Below, one piece after another: positions 20,076-32,211 of a DNA stretch of 64,000 nucleotides. This DNA comes from Macrotis lagotis (lineage: Eukaryota; Chordata; Mammalia; Peramelemorphia; Peramelidae). The stretch spans positions 10,189,049 to 10,253,048 of the forward strand of contig NC_133658.1 of the NCBI RefSeq assembly GCF_037893015.1. Reading direction: 5' to 3'. The translations under genes and the position numbers were made by a program. Numbering within the stretch: the stretch's first letter is position 1; each line of letters opens with the position of its first letter. The notes beneath the pieces were generated by a model. The model was not told the origin of the DNA, did not search any database, and saw only the letters and a list, made by a program, of their open reading frames with translations.

Positions 20076-20459
20076 TAGTAAGTCCTGGGACTTTTGATCT
20101 GTCCCATAAGCCAGATCAGTGGAACTGATTTTCTGCCCTTCTCCTTGTCTCTCAACCTTAACAATGTTCCTGCAATCCCGAACTGTCTCTTTCATCAAAA
20201 TGTAAGGCCCTCTTTTATCAGGATTAATTTTCTTGGGGCTTTTGGCCTCTTGAAAAATGTCATTCAATTCAAGTCAACAAATCAAGTTTTTAAAAAGCAC
20301 CTACTGCATACTGGCACCATGCTAAATGATGGAGATATATAGAGAGAGAAAGGTTGAAGACAGTATCTGCCCTTGAGAAATTCACAGTTTAATGTGGCAA
20401 ACAAGATATATAGAAAATAAAATAGAGAGATCTCAGAAGGAAGGCATTGATCAAGGACA

Positions 20460-20810
20460 ATCCTAAAAGATCTACTATGGACAATGCCATCCACATCCAG
20501 AGGGGAAAAAAACACAGAATCTGAATGCATTCAAAGTTCGCTTTTTAAAAATTTCTCCTATGGTTTTCCTTCCTATCTCACGGTTTCCTTTCTTTCCCCT
20601 TAGTTGTAATTCGTCTTACACAAAATGACTATTATGTAAATATGTTAAGTCCCAATGCACATGTACAACTTTTACCAGACATTTTGCCGCCATGTGGAGG
20701 AGGGAAGGAAGGGAGGGTGGTGTAACACATAAAATGTGTAAATGAATGAATGTTAAGGAACTGTCATAGCATGTTATTGTAAAAATAAAATAAAATTTCA
20801 GTTTAAGAAA
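20460..20810 (+). mobile_element. older LINE-1 3' UTR fragment
   Basis: GACAATGCCATCCACATCCA, TTTTCCTTCCTATCTCACGG, AAAATGACTATTATGTAAAT and an A-rich AAAATAAAATAAAATTTC end. Same family as the 3' UTR at 23200-23540 and 28800-29000. Confidence 0.8.
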
Positions 20811-20909
20811 AGGAAGGCACTAAGATTCAGGAGGACTGGAAAAGACTTCCTACAGAAGGCTATTATTATAGGTTTAGGAAGTGGCAGATGTTCCCTCTTG
20901 TTACATTTT

Positions 20910-21142
20910 TCAATTGTTTTTCTGTTGTTCCTGATTCTTCATAACCCCATTTGGAGTTTTCTTGACAAAGATGCTGGAGTGGTTTGTCATTTTCTTCTCT
21001 AGCTCATTTTACAGATGAGGAAACTGAGGCAGAGTTAAGTGACTTGCCCAGGGTCACATAGCAAGTATCTGAGACTGGATTTGAACTTAGGGTGATAAGT
21101 CTTCCTCACTCCAGCCTTGGCCTTCTATCTACCCTATCTCAC
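20910..21142 (-). mobile_element. older marsupial CORE-SINE, full length
   Basis: Reverse copy with CTGATTCTTCATAACCCCAT, TTGGAGTTTTCTTGACAAAG, GATGAGGAAACTGAGGCAGA, AAGTGACTTGCCCAGGGTCA and TTCTATCTACCCTATCTCAC. Confidence 0.9.
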
Positions 21143-21418
21143 TAATATAGAACTAGTTTCTATAGGGTTCAGGCTGCACCCATGGGGAATTTGGGGTGGG
21201 TGCCTCTTGAAGGAGAAACAGGAGGAAGAAGGTTCAGACCACCAGAGCCCCTGGACCATCTTCTTCCCCAAGAACCTGATCAGATAGACAGCCCAGAACC
21301 TGGAACCCATGAGCCTAAGGAATAGGAACAACAGGGCCTCTGATCCCTAGTCAAATGGGTCAACATCAGAAACTAATTGGATTTTATCAGTGGAACTGAC
21401 ATTTAAGAAGAGGCCTGT

Positions 21419-21575
21419 TGGGGTGGCTAGGTGGTGCAGTGGATAGATCATCAGCCCTAAAGACAGGAGTACCTGGGTTCAAATCCAGCCTCAGACACTT
21501 AATAATTGCCTAGCTGTGTGGCCTACGGCAAGTCACTTAACCCTGTTTGCCTTGCAAAAACCTAAAAAGAAGAAG
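21419..21575 (+). mobile_element. tRNA-headed SINE with 14-bp target duplication
   Basis: Complete copy ending in AAAAACCTAAAAAGAAG. The perfect repeat AAGAAGAGGCCTGT flanks it at 21405-21418 and 21576-21589. Confidence 0.95.
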
Positions 21576-21959
21576 AAGAAGAGGCCTGTCTCTTTACTTT
21601 GTGGCTGCCTCCCAAGAATCAGGGGGTCTTCACACAAACTAACTTGCAGTTGAAACCTCTCTGTGCATTGTCAACCCTATTAGACTGGGAGCTTCTTGGG
21701 GGGCTCCTCTATTAGATAGGGAGCTTCTTGGGAAGACTGCCTGTGGAACTTTTCTCTGAGTTTCCTAAGCACAGTCCAGAGTTCTGCACCCAGGAATAAA
21801 GGCTTTATTCACCCATTCCTTCCTTCACCAACTCTCTACTTCTTTCATTGTCTTTGATCTTCTCAAACCAGGCAGAAAGATGACAAGGCAAGTTCATAAT
21901 CAACAAGTGGCAGAGCGAGTCACACAAAATAAAACGGACAACTTTGATTATAACAAAAT

Positions 21960-22650
21960 TATAAAGCTTTTTTGAAAATAGTATTTTTTCTCCAATTACA
22001 TATAAAGATGATTTCTGAGATTTATTTTTATAAGATTTTGAGTTCTCTTCCTTTTTTCTCCCTACCCCCCGTTTCTCCCTTCTCCCCAAGAGAGAAAGCA
22101 ATCTGATGTATGTGTAATCATGGAAATATATTTCCACATTAGTCATGTTGAAAAAGAAGAAACAAAACAAAAGGAAAAAAGCCACAAAACAAAACAAAAG
22201 TGAAAATAGGCTTTGATCTGCATTCAAACTCCATAGATCTTTCTCTGGATGTGGATGGCATCACGAGTCTTTCAGATTGTCTTTGATCATTGTACTGTTG
22301 AGAAGAGCTAAGTCTATCATAGTTGATCATCGGACAATGTTGCTGTTAATGTGGACAATGTTCAGATTCAGCTCATTTCACTTGGCATCAGTTCAAAGAA
22401 GTCTTTTCCGGAATTCAGGAGCAGGAAACTCACCTTCTCATATTTCTTATAGAAAATTACTCCATTACATTTATATACCACAATTTGTTCAGCCATCACC
22501 CAATATGTGGATATCTCCTTGTTTTCCAATTCTTTGCCACCATACAAAGAGCTGTTAAAGATATTTTTGTACATGGAGATCCCTTTTCCTTTTTATTTTT
22601 TTTATCTCTTTAGGATACAGACCTAGTAATGGTATAAAATTATGAAGTTT
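21960..22650 (-). mobile_element. inverted older LINE-1 3' fragment
   Basis: Read on the minus strand it holds the ORF2 tail (relic frame with YGGKELENKEI and a STYWVMAEQI-like stretch) and the 3' UTR, including the reverse of GGATGTGGATGGCATCACG. A short plus-strand ORF2 piece (NFDYNKIIKLF-like) lies just before it at 21845-21975. Confidence 0.8.
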
Positions 22651-22679
22651 TACCCAAAGAAATCTAATGTATTTAAAGT

Positions 22680-23536
22680 TGGGGATGTGAGGGAAATCTT
22701 TACAAGTTTTTCTGAAAAAGCTCTCATATTGAAGATAGTTAAGGAACAGATGCAAACTTACAAAGAAATCATTAGTAAAAGGGAATAAACATGTTTGACT
22801 AAAGAGGAAAATAGATTAATTCTCTGGAACTATGCCCAAAGAGCAATAAAATTGATCATACCCTTTGATGCAAAAATACCAATATCCAAAAGAAATCATA
22901 AAAAATGGGAGAAGTCCCACAAGTTCAAAAATATTTATAGTGGCTCTTTTTGTGGTGGCAAAGAAGTGGAAAGTGAAAGTATGCCCATCAACTGGGGCAA
23001 GACTGAACAAGTTATGGAATATAAATGTTATAGACTACTATTGTTCTAAAGGAAACCATAAATGGTCAGACTTTAGAGAATAATGGAATGAATTACACAA
23101 ACTGATGCTGAATGAAGACAGCAGAACCAAGAGAACATTGTACACATTAACAACATCATCGTGAGATGATCAATTATGATGGATGCAGCTCCTCTCTGCA
23201 GTCTGGAGATCAAGGACCACCAGGAGACATGTTTTGGAAATGCCATCCAAATCCGGGGGGGGGGGGGACAAAACAAACAAAAAACTCCACAGAATCTGAT
23301 TGGATACTATGTTCACTTTTTAAAACTTCTATTATGCTTTTCCTTCCTATCCCATGATTTTCTTTCTTTTTCCTCAGTCCTAATTCCTCATATACAAAAT
23401 GACTAAAATGTAAAATCTCAAAAATACATATACAATTTACCAGTTTACCACCGAGAGGAAGGGGGTGGGAATGGAGGATAGTAGAAAAATGTGTAACTAT
23501 AAATATGCAAGTTAATGAATGTTGGAAAACTTCCTT
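22680..23536 (+). mobile_element. older LINE-1 3' fragment
   Basis: Relic ORF2 frames (LWNYAQRAIKLIIPFDAKIP, FKNIYSGSFCGGKE, YKCYRLLLF) followed by the older L1 3' UTR. Opposite in orientation to 21960-22650. Its tail is interrupted by the younger L1 at 23553. Confidence 0.85.
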
Positions 23537-23552
23537 AACATGTATTTGGAAA

Positions 23553-24545
23553 GATATGCAAAGGCAATTTACAGATGAGGAGGTCAAAGCAATCCATAGC
23601 CATATGAAAAATTGCTCTAAATCATTAATTATTAGAGAAATGCAAATCAAAGCTTCTCTGAGGTACCACCTCACACCTCTCAGACTGGCCAATATGACCA
23701 GAAAGGAGAATGATCAGTGTTGGAAGGGTTGTGGGAAATCTGGGACACTATTACACTGTTAGTGGAGCTGTGAACTCATCCAACCTTTCTGGAGAGAAAT
23801 TTGGAACTATGCCCAAAGGGCAACAAAAATGTGCAGACCCTTTGATTCAGCAATACCACTACTGGGTCTGTACCCTGAAGAGATGATGAAAAAAGGGTAA
23901 AAACATCACTGGTACAAAAATATTCATAGAAGCCTTGTTTGTGGTGGCAAAGAATTGGAAATCAAGTAAATGTCCTTCAATTGGGGAATGGCTTAGCAAA
24001 CTGTGGTATATGTATGTCATGGAATGCTATTGTTCTATTAGAAACCAGGAGGGATGGGAATTCAGGGAAGCCTGGAGGGATTTGCATGAACTGATGCTGA
24101 GTGGGATAAGCAGAACCAGAAAAACACTGTACACCCTAACAACAACATGGGGGTGATGTTCAACCTTGATGGACTCACTCATTCTATCAGTGCAACAGTC
24201 AGGGACAATTTTGGGCTCTCTGCAATGGAGAATGCCATCTGTGTCCAGATAAAGTGCCGGTGGAGTTTGAACAAATGTCAAGGACTATTCCTTTTAATTT
24301 AGGAAAAAAAAAACCCAGATATCTTATTGCCAGATCTTGTTATCTCTTATACTTTTTGTTTCTTCCTTAAAGATATGATTTCTCTGTCATCACACTCAAT
24401 TTGGATCAATGTACAACATGGAAACAAAGTAAAGACTGACAGACTGCCTACTGGGGAGGGGGTGAAGGGAGGGAAGCAAGATTGGGGGGGGGGGGGGAAT
24501 TGTAAAACTCAAATAAAATATTTAAAATAAATAAATAAAATAAAA
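23553..24545 (+). mobile_element. younger 5'-truncated LINE-1 inserted in an older L1 tail
   Basis: Relic ORF2 end (IREMQIKASLRYHLTPLRLA, DQCWKGCGKSGTLLHC, LWYMYVMECYCSIRNQEGWE) plus 3' UTR with a 15-G run near 24484-24497 and an A/T-rich tail. Target duplication of 16 bp with one mismatch at 23537-23552 and 24546-24561. Confidence 0.92.
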
Positions 24546-24561
24546 AACATGTAATTGGAAA

Positions 24562-25480
24562 AATAAAATATCAATTAAAAATTTAAATTAAATAAAAATT
24601 TTTAAAAAACAATTCATCAGCAATGTAAAGTCCCAGAATCATAAATGTCTGAGGAAACATCCTCAGAGGTTATCTATGGTTGAATCCCTTGTTTTAATAA
24701 CTAAGAAAGGGAATTTTATTGAAATCAAGTGACTTGTCCAAGGAAGGATACATGGGTAGGAAGGGGCAAAGATGGACCTCGATTCCTACAGGCTAAATTT
24801 AAGTTTCTTCCCACCCTACCATTTTACAAAATAGGCTGCATAGATCTGGAAAAGAATATGAAAAAGATATGGAGGTCATAGTAGACTATAAGCTCAAATT
24901 GAGGAAAAAGTACTACAAGGCACCCCAAAAAGCATACTGGATTTGGGGGTCCATGAAATAAATGTTAGTATCCATAAGATGGGAAGTCACAGACTTGTTG
25001 TTTTCTGCCCAAAAGAAAAGTATGGTCAGGTCTGGGGGATGGGAGGGAGGCATATTTATGAAGGTGACAAGGTAGAGTGAAGGCTGCTTACAAAATGGAG
25101 TTGGTTTGGTGAGGGAACTGAGAGAACTCGTCAGATTCTATTTCATAAACACCAATTCTATCTTGTGTTGCCACATTTTTTTCTCCTCCATCTTGTTTTC
25201 CTACAAATCATTTATGGGAAACCAGATGGCATATAAGCCTTCTATTGTTTCATAAATGCAAGTGGATGCATTTTTAACTGACATCTCTCAAATTTGGGAA
25301 AAGAAAACCTACTCTCTCCCCTCCCACCTGGTCTAAAATTCATTGTTTTGCCCTCCCAACTTGAAAAACTACTCATCTTTACTCTAATTAGAAATCAGAT
25401 TAACTAATTTTGTTTCCTAGTTTGCATCCTGTTAACTATTTTCTTTTAATTAATTGGTCTTATATATTTTTTTAGGTTTA
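24562..25480. other. intergenic, unassigned
   Basis: A/T-rich, beginning with the leftover older L1 tail. A possible reversed MIR piece lies at 24690-24790. No gene signal. Confidence 0.4.
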
Positions 25481-25486
25481 TATATT

Positions 25487-25635
25487 TTTTTAGGTTTTTG
25501 CAAGGCAGTGGGGTTAAGTGGCTTGCCCAAGGCCACACAGTTAGGTCATTATTAAGTATCTGAGGCCGGATTTGAACTCAGGCATTCCTGACTCCAGGGC
25601 CAGTGCTCTATCCACTGCGCCAACCAGCCGCCCCA
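25487..25635 (-). mobile_element. tRNA-headed SINE
   Basis: Reverse copy from TTTTTTAGGTTTTTGCAAGG to CCAACCAGCCGCCCC, complete. Confidence 0.93.
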
Positions 25636-25639
25636 TTTT

Positions 25640-26640
25640 ATTTTTTTAATACATAACAAACTCTGTCCCACTCTTCATTGATGGTCTTTAGATTGACTGG
25701 GAAGTCCATTGATTCATTAATCATACCTGTTTTGCTAAGAAATTACATATCTTGGATTTTGTTTCGCAATTATTAATTATCCGCCATAAAAGTCAGCAAT
25801 AACACATCCAACACCAAGAGAAGGAAGCCAGAATCAAGAAGGGATGGGAGATAATGCCATAGAAGAATTGGCTGAGTGAAGGGTTCCAACTCTAGGTCTT
25901 TATCCAGATGCAGTGTGAGAGGAGGCCCCCACTGAGATAGTCCCAGGTTTGTGCTGCCATGGAAGCCACTGGAAATGGCAGCAACCACTGAGAGATGGGA
26001 GTGCCCAGATTGGAGCACCCCAGGTCCAGGGTTCCAAGGTCCCTACATGCCCCAGATTGTTCCAGATTGTTCATCTAGATGCCTAGATGTCTTAGATTAA
26101 AGGGTCCTGATGATCCAGGAGGTAGAGGTTAGTACAGGGAACCAGGTGTTCCAGGTTGAAGGTCATCTCACCCAAAAATACAGAAAATGTAGAGCCTTAC
26201 ACTGGCACAAAACTCCAATTCAGGACCCAAAGAGAAAAGTACACCAGAAGATACAGATTCAAAGAATTACAATAGCTCCACAGACACCCCAAAATCCACT
26301 CTAACAGGAGAGAACAGCTTCATAATAAATTACAAGCAAAGATAGAAGGGGAAAAAGTGAATTTTTCACAAGGACAACATGAATACTCAGAAGAAAGGAA
26401 GAGATAAAAATGAAATAAAAGCTCTGGATGAAATACTTGAAAGAATAACTTAGAATAGAAAATGGCAAACCTCACCCAAGTACCAACTCACTGAAAATTA
26501 GAGTTGACTAAGTACACATCAATGATTCCAGTAGCATAGGGTCTGGCACATAACAAGAACTTAATGTATACTGCTTACCAACCTGCCATGTGACCCCCCC
26601 AAAAAAAATTAGAACAAAATTAAAAGATTAAGAAAAAACA
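25640..26640. other. intergenic; possible old LINE/HAL1-like internal sequence
   Basis: 25900-26100 carries several short CAGATTGTTC / CCAGGTTCCA-like near-repeats. 26120-26560 is A-rich and reminiscent of L1/HAL1 ORF1-region text, but no frame could be recognised. Assignment is weak. Confidence 0.3.
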
Positions 26641-26665
26641 GAAGAAAATATAAGGTATCTGATAA

Positions 26666-26666
<1 letters not shown>

Positions 26667-26698
<32 letters not shown>
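26667..26698. repeat. (CA)n microsatellite
   Basis: About fifteen CA units in an A-rich setting. Confidence 0.97.
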
Positions 26699-26701
<3 letters not shown>

Positions 26702-26779
26702 CCTGGGAAAAAAAAAGATCAAGAAGAAATAATTTAAAAATATTCTGAATCCCTGAAAGTCATTAAAGAAAAAAAGCCT

Positions 26780-26936
26780 GGGGGCAACCATGTCGGGTGG
26801 AAGATAGAGCATGGGCCCTGGGGTCAGGAGGACCCAAGTTCAAATCCAGCCTCAGATACTTAATAATAACCGAGCTGTGTGACCTTGGGCAAGTAACTTA
26901 ACCCCATTGCCTTAAATAAGTAAAATTTAAAAAAAC
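26780..26936 (+). mobile_element. tRNA-headed SINE, diverged head
   Basis: GGGTCAGGAGGACCCAAGTT, CAAATCCAGCCTCAGATAC, TGTGACCTTGGGCAAGTAAC and CCCATTGCCTTAAATAAG. The head has a TGTCGGGTGG change. Confidence 0.88.
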
Positions 26937-27670
26937 ATGGACATTCTAGTTTAGGAAATCAGAAATAAATACTGCACAAATCAATTAGAATCAGGGGCAA
27001 AGGAAATATAGAAAGAATCTACCAATCACTTCTAGGGACAAAAAAAGAGCCCCAAAGTCCCAGAAAGATCATAGTCATTATTCAGAGCTTTCACATCAAA
27101 GGGGAAAATACCATTAATAGCCAGAAAGAAAAAGTTCCAGAAACCAAGAGCCATATTTAGGATCACTTGTAAAGGTTCAGGTCATGGGATATCATCTTTC
27201 AAAAGGCAAAAGACCTAGAATCATCACCAAGAATAACTTCCCAAAGTGAAGTATAATCCTATAGAGGGAAATGAATTTTTAATAGAAGAAATTCCAATTA
27301 TGCTAGATAAAAGTACATGGGCTGAGTAGGAACTTTGAGATGTAAATAGAAGACTCAAGGGAAATCTAGAAAGCAAAATCTATTTAGCAGTTGGAAAGGG
27401 CTATTCCTGAAGGACTAACATGACAAAGTGAGTATGACTAGGCTTCCAAAGAAGCCTTGGGGCATTTGGAGGCTGCATGTGGAGAGAGAGAGTGACTTGA
27501 GATGTGTGAAAACAGAATTGGTGTACAAGTTTCTCCCCTTTGTAGGGCCAGACACTCTTCAACAGACTTGTGGAGAGCCTCTGGAAGAAGCAGATGTGTA
27601 AAGGAAGCTAACTCCTCCCTTCCATGTGGAAGATGGGGAGTCTCCCATAGTTGAGCTGAGATTTGTTAGT
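26937..27670. other. intergenic; A-rich, possible L1/HAL1 ORF1-region relic
   Basis: Segments such as CATGGGATATCATCTTTCAA and AAGGCAAAAGACCTAGAATC recall the end of L1/HAL1 ORF1 in marsupials. Stops occur in every frame. The family call is tentative. Confidence 0.35.
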
Positions 27671-27674
27671 TTTC

Positions 27675-27905
27675 ATCTAAAAGATTCTTTCATTCCCATG
27701 CTTCTCACTCCCCTTGTCATTCTTTGCATCTATTCAAAAACTCCAGTGGCTTGTTGACATATATAGCAATCACTTAGATGTTTCAGTCAAACTGAACCTC
27801 CAGGATCAAAAACCAAATCTTCTGGTTCTGAGAGCCCTTCATAACCCAACCTCTTCCTACCTTTCCAGACTCCTTATATCACATACTCTGTGAAGGGTCC
27901 TAAGT
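27675..27905 (+). mobile_element. L2-like LINE 3' remnant
   Basis: CAAAAACTCCAGTGGCTTGT, GAGAGCCCTTCATAACCCAA and CTTCCTACCTTTCCAGACTC follow L2 3' order. Confidence 0.65.
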
Positions 27906-27984
27906 TAAACAACCCTTCAGATCCAGAAGAAAAGGTTAAAAGGGAAAAAAAGAAAAGAACTGGGGAAAGAGGGGTGGAAGGGGT

Positions 27985-28370
27985 GGTGCCTATCCATTGG
28001 GGAACAACTGAACACACTGAAATATAGGAAAGTAATAAAGTGCAAAAAGGCCAAAAGAGATGATTTCAGAGAGTTCTGGGGAGTAGGAGTAAGGCAAGGA
28101 AATTGAGAAGAATTATTTATACAAGAACAAAAACATTTTAAAGTAAAGCAATTTTGAAAGACACAAGAATGCTGACCAAGATAATAACCATGTCTCCAGA
28201 GAGCTGCTAATGAAGCAATAGACCATTTCCTGAGCAGAGGTGAGGAGTATAAGGTGATACAAGTAATATGAAAAAGATTTAGGGTTATATATACAGTTCT
28301 CTTCTGTGGTCTCCTTTGTACATGGAACCCGTTGGGGGAGGTGTTGATAAATTCAGAATTTTTAAAAATA
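27985..28370 (+). mobile_element. old LINE-1-like 3' fragment
   Basis: CCTATCCATTGGGGAACAAC, GATGATTTCAGAGAGTTCTG and ATTTATACAAGAACAAAAAC resemble a diverged L1 ORF2-end/3' UTR. Confidence 0.55.
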
Positions 28371-28373
28371 TTG

Positions 28374-29010
28374 AATGCCAATATGGAACTATGCCCCAAA
28401 AGCAATAAAATCAATTATACCCTTTGACCCAGCAATACCAATACCAGGCCTATATTCAGAAGAAATCAAAAAGAATGGGAAAAGCCCCACATGTTCCAAA
28501 ATATTCATAGCAACTCCTTTTGTTGTGGCAAAGAATTGGAAATTGTGGGGATGCCCATCCATTGGGGAATGACTGATCAAGTTATGTATGATATATGAAT
28601 GTTATGAACTACTATTGTTCTATAAGAAACCATAGAAGCATGGAAAGAATTACAGGAATTGATACTGAATAATGGGAACAGAACCCAGAGAACATTGTCC
28701 ACATTAACAACAACATTGTGAGATGATCAGTCATGATGGACGCAGCTCCTCTCAGCAGGTCAGAGAACCAGGACAACCCTAGATCTGTTATGGATCATGT
28801 CATTCCTATCCAGACGAAGAAAAACAAAACAAAACAAAAAATCCTACAGAATCTGAAGGAACATTACATTGACTTTTTAAAATTTCTCTTATGCTTTCCT
28901 TTCCTCTCTCATGGTTTTCCTTCTTTTCCCTCAGATCTAATTCCTCATACAGAAAATGAGGAATCTGTATACATGTTAATCACAAATGCATATGTACAAT
29001 GGTCATCAGA
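28374..29010 (+). mobile_element. older LINE-1 3' fragment
   Basis: Relic frame IWNYAPKAIKSIIPFDPAIP, ATPFVVAKNWKLWGCPSIGE, then an older-type 3' UTR with GATGGACGCAGCTCCTCTCA and AAACAAAACAAAAAATCC. Confidence 0.88.
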
Positions 29011-29164
29011 CTGTTCACCAATGAATACTAGAGTCTCTAGCAATGGCACACAAGATTTTAAGTTTGGAAGGAGCCAGGAGAACATAGATTGCCTGCTCTG
29101 GGTGGCAACTTAGAAACACAGAGTGTCAACTCTGGGTAGACATTTAGAAATTAGAACAAAAGAC

Positions 29165-29300
29165 TTGGAGGGCTGGAAGGCTTTAAAACTTAAAACTTGG
29201 GTGTCAAATGGGGGAGGGGTCTGAGAACTTAGAACTTGGGGTGTCAGAGCTGGGGGAGGGGCCTGAGAACGTAGACTCTGCGATGTCAGAGCTTAAAATG
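29165..29300. repeat. imperfect 42-bp tandem repeat
   Basis: About three copies of a unit of the form AACTTGGGGTGTCAGAGCTG, then GGGGAGGGGCCTGAGAAC. Copies differ by small changes. A 98-codon open frame across it is repeat driven. Confidence 0.65.
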
Positions 29301-30410
29301 GTATTAAGACAAATCCTGTCCAATCTGGAGGGGACTCGAGAGCTGGGCCAGTCCAACCTCCTCAGTTCAACTCTGTATAAAATTATTGTGGAAAAGAGTA
29401 ATGACAGACAGCCAAAGTCAAGTAAACTGACTTATTTCCTCCTGTCCTTCACAGGCTTCCTTCAGACCAGAGCATCATATTCTGGCTTGCCCCCATGGGC
29501 CTAGGCAAGGAGAGCACTAGAAGGATTTAAAACAAGCTGCCAATCTCCAGGAAAGACCTCCCTTTACTGCCAATCTCCCAGGAGTCATTCGAGGCCTTAC
29601 ACAATCTGGTCCCAATCGCCTCAGGACCTACTAAGATGGCATCTCTGCCCTTCTGAACTTTGCCTCAAGCCCCTTGTTGCCCTCATTTCTCCAGGGCCCT
29701 AAACCGGGGTAACCCACCATGACGTGGCCTAACCCTAAATGCAGAAGAGCAAAGAACAATAGGGTTAGAGTCAAGATTCTTGGATTCGAATTCAGAGCCT
29801 GTCTCTTACAACTTTGAGACCCTAGGGAAGTCACTGAGCCTCAGTGCAGGACCCAGGTTGACCCATGCTTAAGCACTTGGATGTTTGTTAAATGACTGAA
29901 TGACACCTTAAGTGGTAATTTTCAGGAAGGTGCTTTGCAAAATTTAAACAATTACAGACAAGGAAACCACTGAACAGAGTCCATGCTGGTCCTGGAAACT
30001 TTCTCTTCCCACCTCTCCTGCCCCCCATTATGGTCAAATGTGCTTGTCCTATGAGGCTATGGCTGCTGACTCACCTCATTTTGGAGGGTTTGGACAGACT
30101 TGAGATTTCCTATGTGTAAAGGACTCCCTTTACCAATATAGGTCAACACCTTCTCAGCAACTTTTCAACTTAGAGTTGGGGGTGGGAGTGGGGTGCAGGA
30201 TGGGCAGAGGAATCAAGGGATTTGCTCAGGGACCCCTGTCTGAGGCAGGATCCAGCTCATTCAGCCTCCAAGACCAACTCTCCACCTTCTAGGCCACAAT
30301 GCCTCTAGGAAATACAGGGGATCCTCAAAATCTTAGTAGAGTTTTAAACTATAGGTCAAGTCCTTGGGATACCCCAAATAGCAGAGCAACCCAGAGGATG
30401 AATGTGCTAT
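29301..30410. other. intergenic, mostly unassigned
   Basis: 29540-29720 may be a worn L2 3' remnant, and 29755-29850 resembles a MIR (GGATTCGAATTCAGAGCCTG, GGGAAGTCACTGAGCCTCAG). No gene recognised. Confidence 0.4.
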
Positions 30411-30414
30411 TCTT

Positions 30415-30577
30415 TTTTTCTTTTTCTTTTTTAGGTTTTTGCAAGGCAAATGGGGTTAAGTGGCTTGCCCAAGACCACACTGCTAGGTCATTATTAAGTG
30501 TCTGAGATCAGATTTGAACCCAGGTACTCCTGACTCCAAGGCCAGTGCTTTATCCACTATACCACCTAGCCGCCCCT
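30415..30577 (-). mobile_element. tRNA-headed SINE with 16-bp target duplication
   Basis: Reverse full-length copy with a T-rich start. The perfect repeat TGAATGTGCTATTCTT flanks it at 30399-30414 and 30578-30593. Confidence 0.96.
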
Positions 30578-30593
30578 TGAATGTGCTATTCTT

Positions 30594-31980
30594 GAAAGGT
30601 ACCATTAACATTTGTCTTCAGAAGATAGACTAGCCTCACCCAAGCAATGACTCTAGATTCTGGGTGAGGAGGGACATTGCTTTGAAGCAGTCAATTCTTT
30701 CTAGTGTGCCTCAAATCAAACCACTTCCTCTTCACTTTGCCAACTCATAGGGCAGTTGCTTACTCCTCAGGGGTCCCTGGTTTTTACAGAGTTGCTTAAT
30801 TTCAAAAAAAGAGAACTATCCCCAACGATACTTCATCAACATTGTGAAGGCCAAGAGCTCTTTTTCTGTGGAATGGTCTGAAATGAGAGGTCTGAGGTGA
30901 AGACAGCCTGGGGAGGAGAGAGGGTTGGAGTGCTCCCATCCCATTCCTCAAAGGTAGCCTGTCCAATCCAAACATTTATGAGGAGTTGTCCCTGTGGCAG
31001 ACATTGTAGTAGGTACAAAGAATAAAATGAAAACAGACTCTGTCCCCAATGAGCTTACGTTCCACTGCACAAGTCAGAGACAGAAGCCCCAAATGCTTCA
31101 ATTCAAGAGTATTGCAGACCTCAATGCTGAACCAGAGATCAGAAGATCCAAGATGTCGGGAAGAAGGAGAATTTTGAGGTCCTCCAGTTCCATGCTCATT
31201 TATACTCAATGAGATTGACTGACTCAGTCAGGATAGAAACTCCTTAAGTGTATGGATTATTTCCTTCATTATCTTTGTACCTCCCAATTCCTAGTATATG
31301 GTGAGCATTTAATAAAATCTCAGATGAGTTAAATTTGAACCCAGGGCTTCAGATTCCAAGTCTCTAGCTCTTTCCGCTGATCAACCATCAACTTCAAGTG
31401 AACGGTACCCCAAACTGATGGAACCTAAAGGACAAGTTATTGGTAGGCTACCAGTAGCATTTCCATCAAACTGCCGGTGGCTCTGGTTCATAGGGGTTAC
31501 AGAGGGGCCACTAGCAACTACAGTTTCTAAACCAGAAAAAAATGACCAAATTAAGAGCAGATCACTGAGCAGAAAGAACCCTGCCCTAGGACCTGGGGAA
31601 TCAACCAAGGAGTGGAAGAGTTCTGTAATGACTGTAGGAGTCCAGCAGAGGGCAGCCAGTTCTTGGCCAACCAGCTTCGCCATGAGCCAGTCTAGTGTAG
31701 ACCGCAAGTTTGGGGCCAAAGCCAAGGGCAGTTCAGTTTACTGGTGACTGCAGGAAATATGAGGAGTGATGTCAGCTGTCTGATGCAAGTCTGAGATGAT
31801 TCACAAAGTCATTGTCGCAAATGGAATAAAAATAAGGCTGCTAATTCATCAATCTAAACCACTAGAAGATTTTTACAGTGGATCCAACCACCCTTGGAGG
31901 ACGTGAGAGAGACATTATGGTGCCCACTTCACAGAGGAAGAAATTGAGGCCACAGCCAGGAGCATCGCAGCTCAGATTCA
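30594..31980. other. intergenic, mostly unassigned
   Basis: 30960-31080 is an old repeat with AACATTTATGAGGAGTTGTC and CTGTCCCCAATGAGCTTACG. 31230-31320 resembles an L2 3' end (AACTCCTTAAGTGTATGG, GAGCATTTAATAAAATCT). Open frames of about 110 codons occur on both strands at 31381-31747 but match nothing I know. Confidence 0.4.
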
Positions 31981-32033
31981 ATTCTAAAGAGTCATCATAC
32001 ACTTATTAACCATTTATTATGTCTGAGAGTGTA

Positions 32034-32123
32034 CAGGAGATATAAAAAGAGGCAAAAGACTGTCCCTGCCCTCAAAAATCTCCCCATCTGACTTCAATTC
32101 TACTGAACCAAAGTCAGGAATCT
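32034..32123. repeat. first copy of a 90-bp local near-duplicate
   Basis: Shares blocks GAGGCAAAAGACTGTC, CTGCCCTCAAAAAT and TTCTACTGAA with 32668-32758, at about 88% by eye. Probably an old interspersed repeat family. Confidence 0.7.
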
Positions 32124-32211
32124 GGCCCAAGGCATCATCCTGCCTTCCTTAGAGTGATGGAGGAAGAGAAAGGGGTCTGAGATGAAGAGGGAAAGATGAA
32201 AAACTTGGAGC

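Noticed and set aside
31381..31747. Overlapping 110-codon frames on both strands in the spacer
   Set aside because: No recognised motif, both strands open, no splice or promoter context. An RNA-seq or protein search would be needed to revive it.
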